Positions 1 through 9,173 of a stretch of 64,000 nucleotides of DNA are shown here, one piece after another. Origin of the DNA: Sparassis latifolia (Eukaryota > Basidiomycota > Agaricomycetes > Polyporales > Sparassidaceae); the NCBI GenBank assembly GCA_018466975.1, contig CM031559.1, forward strand, positions 1,736,001 to 1,800,000. The letters are read 5' to 3'. Within the stretch, counting starts at the first letter, position 1, and every line of letters begins with the position of its first letter. A program made the translations under genes and the position numbers. The notes beneath the pieces were generated by a model that was given only the letters and a program-made list of their open reading frames with translations, was not told the DNA's origin and ran no database searches.

Positions 1-790
1 GAGTGGAAGGTCGATATGGATCAACAGAACGATACCCACCGCCATCTGTCTCATCTCATCGGGCTCTACCCTGGATATGCAGTCGCGTCGTATGACCCGA
101 CGGTTCAGGGGAGCAATACCACCAGCTACAGCAGGAGCGATGTGCTAGCGGCCGCGGAAGTGAGCCTCATTCATCGCGGGAACGGCACGGGTCCCGACGC
201 AGACTCCGGGTGGGAGAAGGTTTGGCGCGCCGCTTGTTGGGCTCAGCTTAAGAACGCGACCGAGTTTTACTTCGAACTCTCGGTACATATCTCGCCGTCT
301 GCTTCGCTCGTATCCACAGCTAATGATTGGAATGTTCAGTACGCTATCGAGCGCAATTTTGCGGGCAATCTGTGGAGCATGTACTCGTGGCCTCCAGGGG
401 ACGATGGGATCTTCCAGATAGATGCCAACTTCGGTTACCCTGCCGCTCTCCTGGTGCGTATGATCACCTGAACATGCTGTCGTGCTGACACTCTGCATGG
501 TGACACAGAATGCCCTTGTGCAAGCACCCGATGTTGCAGATATATCTCTCCCGCTTGTTGTCACCATTCTACCCGCATTGCCGGATGCATGGCCTTCAGG
601 ATCCCTGACAGGCGTGCGCCTCAGGGGCAGTATGACTCTCAACCTCAAGTGGGCAGGAGGAAGGCCCACTTTTGTGGAGATCATCGTTGACCAGAGTGTG
701 ACGTCGCGGCAGGTGCAGGTCGTATATGCCAATGAGGTGGTCGCTTCCTTCACAACGGCAGCGAATCTGCAGCAGACAATTGGGTTTTGA
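1..790 (+). CDS. GH95 alpha-L-fucosidase, C-terminal part (5' truncated by window)
   Basis: This is the last part of a glycoside hydrolase family 95 enzyme, a family that removes alpha-1,2-L-fucose from glycans; in fungi it is usually secreted. The reading frame is open from base 1. A 55-bp GT-AG intron lies at 454-508 and joins in phase 0, and the stop is at 788-790. Family signatures are visible in order: HRHLSHLIGLYPG, the GWEKVWRAACWAQL helix, FQIDANFGYPAALL just before the intron, and LPALPDAWPSGSLTGVRLRG in the C-terminal beta domain. Catalytic residues of GH95 lie partly upstream of the window. The next gene is convergent. I see no internal break. The family call is confident; substrate and export cannot be judged because the N-terminus is missing. 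Confidence 0.88.
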
Positions 791-1193
791 AGTGGAGGAT
801 ACCCAGACAGAAAGGACGCTTGGGACTGATATTGAAGGACTTGTGTCGTTGATTGGAGATAATCGGCAAGGAATCAGGATGATTGCGCTACTCCTTGCCA
901 TTTAAATAAGGGCTGCGCTGGCACACATGCGCTACGCTTCTTGAAAGTCATGGCTATCGAGGTTGTATCCCGTATACATACAGAGTATAGGCTCAGCTCG
1001 ATGTCATTGTGCCGCCAGAAGCCTATCGAGGGAAAGCACAGTAGAAAAGTGACGCGCGCCTGGTACCAGCAAGTAGACAATCTCATTAGGATCGGCGTTT
1101 ATAGGGCCTTTAGGATACTGTTCATCGTGCAGATGATGGTTCGGCGTATGCAGTACAACGGTTGTTGATGAAAACGATGTGTGTATATGACAG

Positions 1194-3410
1194 CTAATGG
1201 AATGCCTGCCTACTTCGATTGCAAAGAGAGTTACAATCCTCCGGCGATGCTCCTATCCTGTTCTCCATTTCGTGGGACTGTTGTCGTGCATTATCCCTGT
1301 CCTCAAGGCCCCATTTCTCGTCCACACCCGTATGCAAAGGCAAGTGCTCCATCAGCAGACTACACAGAAACCCGAAGCCAGTGATGCCGATTAACACCTG
1401 CCAGACATCCTGCAGACTTGCTGTGAACGCGAGCTGCACCTCGCTCTTAAGCGGTTCTTGCAACGTTTTGATGAGCGGGATTATGGAGTATGCAATCGCC
1501 GAACCCTGAGGGAATTGCTGCGCGAGCGCGCTGGGGAGGTGCTTCGTGAGCTCATTCTGTAACACCGTCCCACTAATCGTAACACCAAGAATCTGAGAAG
1601 GAAGGTTGGGTCAGGGAATATGCACGAGGAGCTCGACTCGAGTGGAACACACTCACATTGGCGAAGTTGCGGATGAACATGTACATCGCGAGCGCCTGAG
1701 CGTTCAACTCCACGGGCAGCGGCGCAAGCATGGGGAAGAATGCAAGAGCGGACATCATGCCTACGCCAGCTCCGGCGATGATCTCAAAACCGATTACATG
1801 GGAGAGCGGGGTGTCCACATGAATTGTGCTGAAGAGCCCTATGCCGATGATGACCAGCACCCATGATGTCCAGATTTGGGGTCGATAGTGGTGAGTCTTA
1901 GCTACAGAAAAGCCCGCGAGTAATTCCATCGGTGCAATGCTGAATGCCAAGCCAAAGATGTCAACACCGGAGGTGATTGGTGAGGCATCCTTGCATGCTT
2001 GAAAATATATGGGCACATAGTCTTGTTCGCGGTGAACTGTCAGTGGCAATTTATGAAGGAAAGGAGTAAACAACCTACACAATAGGCTCATTATAGCAAT
2101 GTAGAGGGAGATGATCTGCAGATAACCACTTGCAGAAGTTCGATGCCGCAGGACAGCGTACGGAATCTGTATCAAAGTAAGAAATTGAAAATTGGACTTC
2201 TGCATTCATGGAACGAGTACATACGATCGCATGTTTGGGAATAAATGCTTCGAACACCAAGAAGGCAACGAGACCGCACAGACCAAGAATGAGAGGCACG
2301 AGGATACGTGCCGATGACCATGGATACTGTACTCCGCCCCAGGTCAAACCGATCGTGGCTGATGTAGTCGCGGCGATGACAAGTAGATTCCCTCTGATGG
2401 GTCACATCAGATAAATATCACGAGTGTCTTGACATGGACATACATCCAGTCTACCATCTGCAGCTTTTCACTAAGAGCGCCCGGAGGAGTGCGAAGCCTA
2501 AGGAATAGCAGTACCACGAGTGCGACCACGCCACAGATTGGAATATTAAGGTCTGAAACCACACATCAACATCACTCCAGGAGTCTGTGACAAACCGGTA
2601 CGTACAAGATAGCCATCTCCACTGGCCATGCTGAGCAAGTGATCCTCCTACTACGGGCCCAATGATACTCGCAACAATAAAGCTCCTGAGACAGAACATG
2701 AGAACTGCTAAGTCCCAATCTGTAGACTTACATAGCCATGAAGCCATTAAACACGCCTCTTTCCCTCAATGGAATCATATCTGACACAATGATTTGACAC
2801 ATCACTTGTATCCCCCCTGACCCGACTCTTTGTGCAGCTATTTACCACGAAAGGACATTCAGATATGGGTGCATAAACACCAATGCCAGGCGCATACCTC
2901 TTCCAGCGATGAGGAAGTTCATTGATGTTGCTGCACCGCAGAGCGCGCTGCCAACGATAAAAACCACAAGCGATACGAGCATGGTGGCCCTGCGACCGAA
3001 TATCTACAGTTTTCTCAGCATCCTATGAACTGCTCCGCATGACAGTAGAAAACGTTCGCACCTGAGCAGAGTTTCCGCTAAGAGGGGAGAATGCAGTTAT
3101 GGCAATAGTGTATGCAGAGCCGACCCATACGAACTGTTCACCGTGCAAGGCATCAACGATACTCGGAAGAGCAGTTGTCACGGAAGCCTGGACGCGGTAT
3201 GAGTTCTCAGACATAGTGTTTCTTGAATTGACGCACCAACTCTAAGGCTGTAAGGAACTGCGCGAACGTGACACATACGAATATCATCCAGAAACGCCAG
3301 TCTCGTGCATGATGGTCACTCGCGGAGGCAGTTAACACCACCTGAGTGACTGTGTCCTCAACAGTGTCTGGTTTCGAGGGCTCTGTCGTTAGATCCTGAA
3401 GGTGTGCCAT
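1194..3410 (-). CDS. MFS drug:H+ antiporter, DHA2 (14-TM) type
   Basis: This is a major facilitator superfamily exporter of the DHA2 group, plasma-membrane pumps that expel drugs or secondary metabolites in exchange for protons. The start at 3410 opens a short hydrophilic tail, then a first membrane helix at about 3310-3240. At least seven introns of about 50-60 bp split it; the first is 3188-3236. Ordered signatures include TALPSIVDALHGEQFVWVGSAY, IFGRRATMLV (motif A loop), GPVVGGSLAQHGQWRW (motif C), and GSGGIQVMCQIIVSDMIP between them. The C-terminal tail contains the family-typical LPLHTGVDEKWGLED. No break was found. It is transcribed away from the DMATS prenyltransferase gene at 5268, so an export role for a prenylated product is an inference from position only. 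Exact exon borders in the 2.4-3.0 kb part are approximate. Confidence 0.85.
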
Positions 3411-5267
3411 CCTGCGAAGAGACCGAGTGGTCCGATCTAAGCCACACGTTTAGAAGCGAAAAGCAAGCCAAATGATGGATGAGATGAAAGTCAGAAAGAA
3501 ACCAGAGAATGACGGATGAGTGCGGAAAAACCCAAAAGTTCACTAAATACGAAGTGAAATAGGGTTAGCGCCTTTGACAAGCAGTTCACAGGGAGATATT
3601 TTGATCAAGCGGCTTGCGTCCGAGGTCAAACTATCGGGTTCGCATTGTGTATGATACTCACTGAATTCTCATACTGCTTCTCCCCACAATTCGTTGACTT
3701 GCCGAAATGACGAAGATGCTCCAAAGCCCGCAACGTTGGCTGCAGATGTACTTGCACTGAGCGCTGAGCGTCGAAGGACAGAGATAGATATGGAGGATGC
3801 ATGGAGGGACGGAAATGGGATTCCGTCGAAGTCGCAAAGATGCGGCATGTCTGGAACCAGTCCGCCGTTACTCAACGTTACAGCATGCTTGCAATCTTGC
3901 GGCCGTCCTGCCCTCAGAAGTTACTCCGGTCATATGGCAAGCACTTACCTATTGAACGACGGCGCTGGATAAATTACTTCACGGGAACCATCTTGGCAGT
4001 CACCGATCGTTCGTGGTGTTCTTGGTTGCGTGCCGGATATAAACAGACTGCAATGGAAACATTGATGCAGCGTACATAATAGTCTCGCATGCCAGACGAT
4101 CGTGCTGAGCCGTTCCTCGGCTCCACTCGGAGGCTGCCGAAAGCCAATATATCGGACATCGAAAAAACCATTGCAGCCTACCACAGAAGCTGCAATGGTT
4201 TTTTCGATCTCCGACATATTAGTTGTCGGTTGCTTCCGTGGGTGAACGTCTGGAACCGAGACTACGTACATAAGTAGTCTCGGACCATCCTCTCACATCC
4301 ACCCTAATAGTAAAGGGGAAACCAACTGGCAGGCGTCCGAGACTAGATGCACGGGTCGACGCCCATAGAGCTATTTTGGGTGAGAGCTGAGCGCTGAGCG
4401 CCTGTAGGACACCAATCAAATCCATCGACCAGAGATGTCAAGAACTTCCATAAGCATGGAAGTCAAGCAGCCCCTGGCACATGCTAGTCGACTCGAGGCT
4501 TCTCCTGGGATTCCGGTTGCTTCAGAGTAGAAGAACTGGCGCAAAAGAACTTACCCAGTCGAACGAACAGTCACAGCGGCGGCGACGACTTTGAAGGTTC
4601 GAGGCAAATCCCTCTGGTAACTGCTTCTGTTGAAGGGATCTCCAGGCTTGTTGTTACCGGTTTGAAGCTGGTGTTATGAAGCGATACTGATCGATAAGAA
4701 TCGGGCCGATAACAGATTTGTAGCGAGTCGCCCAACCAGGCCTTGATACACTAATATCCTGACATTCAAGCTGAGGATCACCGCAGAGAAATCCAGTCAT
4801 GGCGAGGGACACATGCGAACGTTTACTGTCGCTGGCGAGGCATGGTGAGTGTGGCTTACTAGTAGCATATCAAGCTTTCGAGTCACTCAAGACTTGCGCA
4901 GCTGTTCTGCTCCGGTGGGACCTCCGCCGCGCCAATTCCCATCTGCTCTCCGCGGTTACGCACAGGGTTCTTTGATCTTTCACTATGATATATCATCATC
5001 AGCACCGTGAATGTGCCTAACTAATTGGGCAACACACTAGACACACATATCTGTTTTACCGTCAATCTGAATACTGTTTGTTTATGGTCAAACCTTACCA
5101 GTTGGACATTGAAGCTCAGGCTCCAAAGCGTCATGACCTCTTTTTCAGCCATGACACGCTCAGGGCACTTCTCAAATGCATAAAAGCCTTGCTTCTTCCT
5201 TGCACTGTGCAGTCTCACCTACCCTCCTTTTTCACTTCCTTTCTTCGACTTTTCTTCTCTTGTAGCC
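3411..5267. other. Intergenic region between the divergent MFS and prenyltransferase genes
   Basis: No convincing gene is seen in 1.86 kb. It holds the upstream regions of both flanking genes and a strong inverted repeat at about 4071-4275. A short GCGCTGAGCG-type motif occurs near 3757-3771 and again near 4388-4401. Short reading frames here have no recognisable domain. Confidence 0.6.
4071..4275. repeat. Long foldback: near-perfect 32-bp arms inside an imperfect hairpin of about 200 bp
   Basis: Arms 4146-4177 and 4189-4220 are inverted copies differing at two of 32 positions, separated by an 11-base loop at 4178-4188. The core shared by both arms is ATCGAAAAAACCATTGCAGC. Weaker complementarity continues outward, including TAGTCTCG and CCAGACG on the left matching the reverse strand on the right near 4248-4275. 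It could be a small MITE or a template for a hairpin RNA. No clear target duplication was found, so the outer limits are approximate. Confidence 0.7.
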
Positions 5268-7228
5268 ATGCTCGCTGCTTCTATAATCCTTTCAACCCCC
5301 ATCTCTCCCATTGCGGCTAATTCCCCCAATGTCTTTCCGATCACCCATAAAACTCTATCTGAGAGTGTCTACGATGTCCTGAACTCGGTGAGCATCATAG
5401 CTACATGGGTTTCACTTGCAAGCTGTTGATAACAGCTGTCTCGCTTTGCAGACCCTTAGGTTCGGTGAGGATGAACGCTTCTGGTGGGAGACGTCCGGCC
5501 GCATCCTCGCAAACATGTTCCAGCACCTGGGCTACAGTGTAACTGTCCAGTTCCTCCACATGCTGTTTTTCCATGTTCGCATCCTGCCGTTCATGGGCCC
5601 GCGTCCAAACTGGCAGAATAAGCCAGTGTTCAAATCATATATGGTGTGTTTTCCACCAATACCGTAGTCCCTCCCCCGAATCCTGATGAATCTGGACACA
5701 GACCGATGACCACACCCCCATAGAAGTCAGTTGGATTGTTGGTCCTGAGGGCTCAACCACCGTGCGCTATGCGATCGAACCCATTGAGAAGAGCCTATTC
5801 GCCAAGAAATCAGCCGCGCTCAGGATGGTCGACGAGATGCGCCCTGTAGTGAATCATCTCGACCTCAGCTGGTTCTTCTTGCTGGACAAGGTGTTGGTTT
5901 GGCATGGGCAGACCAATGCTTTAGGCACCAAACATCTTACTCAATATTTTCTTGGTCTGGCAAGCATATACTATCCCGCTTCTCCTTCTTACAACTGTAT
6001 GCAGGCTTTGATTGTTCTCACACCGGTGCCATCACCCTAAAGGCATACTTTCTACCGGAGATCAAGGCCGCGCTGACGGGTGTCTCGAAGGAAATGCTTA
6101 CGATGCACGCACTCAAGTCGTTGGATGCTGAGTTGACAATTCCATGGAAAGGTGAGTCCAGGCAGTGCCAGCTCCCATTTGAGATTGATGGGCTACTGTG
6201 CAGCTATCATTATGTACTTTAACACGCTTCCATCTTCTATGAGGCCGGATATCGAGATCCTTGCGACTGACTGTGGGGCGCCTGAGGACAGCCGCATCAA
6301 GGTGTATGTCCGGACAGGACCCTGGATAATCCCCACAAAGGTCGTCGCCAAATCCGGACAGATTTTTGCGAAAATCGACCTCATGCCGTCGTCATGTCCG
6401 GACAAATGGACCCCCTAAGGACCATGTAGCCATCGTACTATCCGGACATGGAACTGTTCTGGGGCAAAAATCGCCGGAAAATCGCCGGAAAAAGCCGAAA
6501 AAGGCTAAAAATAGCCACAAATTGCCTAAAATGGACGTCCCCAGAGCGAGGATGTCGCTATTTCCGGACAAAAAACTCCCTAAACCGGCCAAAAACGGGC
6601 CGGACAGATTTTTGTAAATTGGGGGGGTTTTGGCGACGACCTTCGGGGGGATTATCCAGGGTCCTGTCCGGACGCGTTCAACTAAGTTCTCCGACCTCGA
6701 AGGACTCATGACGCTCGGGGGATCTCTCATGGGGCCCCACTTTGATGACGCCTTGGCTGCACGTGCCATATATCTGTTGTCGTCTCCTTTTTAACTTCCT
6801 ATTCACAGGCGCTTGTCGACCTCTGGCGCCTGGTCATGGGCGTCGACACCGCTATGCCAGACTGGAAGGAGCAGCACCTGGTGTCGCCCTCATCGAACAA
6901 CAACCATATCACTTGTGGGTTGCTGCTTTACTACGAGCTGAAACCAGGGTGCGCACAGCCGTTGCCGAAGGTGTACCTGCCCGTGCGCCACTACTGTACA
7001 GATGACCTCGCAGTTGCACGCGGGATGCAGGCGTTCCACCCTGCACGAGGCAACACGCTGCTCAATGGGTATGTGCGGGATGTGGAGGCCATCTTCGGGC
7101 GCCACCGCCCGCTTGGTGTGCGCACGGGCATACACACGTATGTCTCGCTTGCAATCAAGAGGAAGGAGTTTGAGGTGACGAGCTATTTCAATCCAGAGGC
7201 GTATGGGCCTGAGCGGTTTAGCCCGTGA
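5268..7228 (+). CDS. DMATS-type aromatic prenyltransferase gene, interrupted by a 350-bp element
   Basis: Fungal dimethylallyl-tryptophan-synthase-like (ABBA barrel) enzymes transfer a prenyl group to an indole or other aromatic ring. Exons read as 5268-5387, 5452-5643, 5702-5954, 6005-6151, 6204-6301, 6660-6758 and 6809-7228, giving about 442 residues, a normal family length. Expected residues are present: TPIE with Glu112 (indole contact), Arg126 in VRYAIEP, K201/Y203 in LKAYF, RIKVY at about 268-272, KVYLPVRHY, and TSYFNPEAYG near the end. A repeat element is inserted right after RIKVY. Removing it by splicing from 6302 to 6659 keeps frame and length but changes Val271-Tyr272 to Gly-Pro. 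The intron at 6759-6808 keeps frame only with a GC donor. The family call is firm; whether the gene still makes active enzyme is uncertain. Confidence 0.88.
6316..6665. mobile_element. 350-bp MITE inserted in the prenyltransferase gene, TSD GTCCGGAC
   Basis: Identical 8-bp direct repeats GTCCGGAC flank the element at 6308-6315 and 6666-6673. The terminal inverted repeats begin AGGACCCTGGATAATCCCC and extend about 38 bp with two mismatches. Deleting the element plus one 8-bp copy restores an uninterrupted reading through VYVRT to the TLGG motif of the host gene, which confirms the boundaries. Inside, the motif CCGGACA recurs about five times (near 6354, 6399, 6442, 6574 and 6601). There is no coding capacity. 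The 8-bp duplication with T at position 2 and A at position 7 fits hAT-like elements; P-like elements are the alternative. Confidence 0.85.
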
Positions 7229-8225
7229 AGGTTTGATTTGTTAGTAGCGGTGGCATGGTCACTTCACCTATTACTGTATCTAGCCCACCGAGTGAAGTTT
7301 GACCAGATCAGATCATGTGCAGATAAAGAGGTACAGTACTATATCAATTGGCAGATGAATATCTCCTTCTGGAATTCTCTGTGCGTCTTTGTTACAGGTC
7401 ACCCAATCACTGAGCCACCATGTTATTAGTATGTTACTGAGTGGTACGCTATACGGGGAAACAAATCAACTATTATCACGGAAAGAATACATTCATCTAG
7501 ACAGGCAGGGGGAACATGTTGTACAGACGAAAAGAGGAGGCTGAAACCTGCACTCAATACTGTACCTCAGAGAGGGACAACCTCGTCGCCCAAGGGATCG
7601 CACCAAGAGACCAGGCTTTATCGAATGGAAATAGTTTAGCAAGTGGTTTCGAGTGGAAAAAGACGCAGACAGCTCACTCAATCTGACCGTAGGCTTGCGG
7701 AAATATTTGAGAAAGTTGGGGACAGATCGAGGTGGGCTGAATCTGATATTGTAGACGGTTAAGGAGAGCCTACGCATCATCATAAAAATGCCGTGAGTTT
7801 TGTCTTCCCTATTTCATACCGAGCGGAGGGGGGGACTAGGAGCCAATGTAGGAGCGAAGACTTACGTGTTGACCGAGAATGATGAATGTAACCCCGTTCG
7901 GCAGCGTAGGGCGAAAATGAATGATTGAATCCACTCTTTGGTTTACACCTTGAAACCTGGAGTATAATATTAATGACCGCCAAGCCACAAATACAAGGCT
8001 GGGCGCACGAGATTTCCATGATGGCGGAGCCTTCGTCCTGATTGTTTCTCACGACGGAATCGAGTAGGTGGGTAACGACGAAGGAGGTCTGAGCGCCAGT
8101 ATCCCAGAGGCACCAGACGTTTTCGAAGACGGATTGAGGTGGGTTGTCCGTCTGGTCTTCAGCGCTGGTGACGACGCTTGAACGAAGGGCAGGCGATTAG
8201 CGGCGGCATCCTGGGACAAGGCGAG
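7229..8225. other. Region without a recognisable gene
   Basis: Short minus-strand reading frames at 7493-7783 and 7780-8052 show no domain and no consistent splice pattern. This is the 3' flank of the prenyltransferase and of the weak minus-strand gene that follows. Confidence 0.4.
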
Positions 8226-8615
8226 CTAGGTGAGTGTGAACGGATCTGGAACCTTGCCGTCCGGGAACGTTTGTTCGGTAAGATCAAGGAGACGGCGTCT
8301 GCGTTCTTTGGCTAGCGGATCAGCCTTGGCGGGTTTGGGAGGATCGGCAATAAACTTGGAGGTCGTTGTGAATTGCAGCCCGGACGGCTGCTCCGGGATG
8401 TTAAGAGCGACTGTGGAAGATAGGTTGAAGGAGAGCAGACAAGTAGTAGCGGAAGGCTTACGGTTGGATAGTGTAGCAAGGCGCTCGCTCGCTCGAGCAA
8501 TCAACTTGACACGCTTAGCTTCCTCCTCTTCACGAATGACTGAGACAATGTCGTTCACTGAAACCTTGATGGCCAATTTCGCCAGTGCGGCCTCAAGTGA
8601 GTCGATAGAGACCAC
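8226..8615 (-). CDS. Hypothetical protein, probable fragment
   Basis: I do not recognise the family. The minus strand reads about 110 residues across a good 51-bp GT-AG intron at 8411-8461, which is itself a multiple of three. The product has a charged helical stretch (VIREEEEAKRVKLIARASER) and a basic patch (KERRRRLLDL), and ends KVPDPFTLT. No ATG opens this frame. Upstream, at about 8627-8780, a proline-rich stretch is open in a different frame with no obvious intron between, so the gene is either incomplete or frameshifted. Open frames also exist on the opposite strand. Function is unknown. Confidence 0.35.
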   Translation of the reverse strand: MVSIDSLEAALAKLAIKVSVNDIVSVIREEEEAKRVKLIARASERLATLSNRKPSATTCLLSFNLSSTVALNIPEQPSGLQFTTTSKFIADPPKPAKADPLAKERRRRLLDLTEQTFPDGKVPDPFTLT

Positions 8616-9173
8616 TTGAAGGTCGTTGGCCGGAAGGGAGGCGGCATGGTGAGGCTTGCGTGAGGATAGTGCTGTTCTGGCGTGTCCTTAGGAGCCTGGG
8701 ACGGAGGCATAGACAAACCAGGAGGATTCTGGGGTGCCTCAGAGGCAAGGTGGAGTTTGACTTTAGCAGCGAGCCCGCGAGCAGCTCGGTCAAACTAGTG
8801 CTTACAAAGCGAGAGGCCTGCAGCCGCAGTAGGGAGGCAAACCGGGCGCCTGCGCTCGGCTGGCCCGATAAGGTAGTTACGACCTAACGATCGGGACTTG
8901 GATCTGCACGCAAAACTCGCAAAACTACCTCAGGCTGCGTTCACTTGACATATCGTCGATCTCTACCTACCCGCGGCTGCAGCTCCCTGAGTCACTAACA
9001 CTTTGTCATTCTGAGCTTCCACTGTCTGACTTTTGTCGAAAAGACCAAGGCCCGTGTACATTCTGACTCACTGCCGGATTACTTGAAGTGACGGAGTTAG
9101 AGAGGACGATCGGAGGACTGAAAAACGCATAATTGCCGAGCAGACACTGGTCATTTTATTTCAGGGAAAAATC
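8616..9173. other. Upstream region of the NOP4 gene
   Basis: The first part contains a proline-rich minus-strand frame (about 8627-8780) that may be a 5' exon of the neighbouring weak gene. The last 250 bp before 9174 look like the promoter and leader of the plus-strand gene, and I see nothing else there. Confidence 0.4.

Noticed and set aside
6366..6617. Reading frame within the MITE (Lys/Pro-rich)
   Set aside because: It lies entirely within a short inverted-repeat element and its composition follows the CCGGACA and AAAA repeats.
8230..8619. 129-codon plus-strand frame opposite the weak minus-strand gene
   Set aside because: It runs straight through the 51-bp intron of the minus strand and has low-complexity Ser/Arg composition, so it reads as an antisense shadow.
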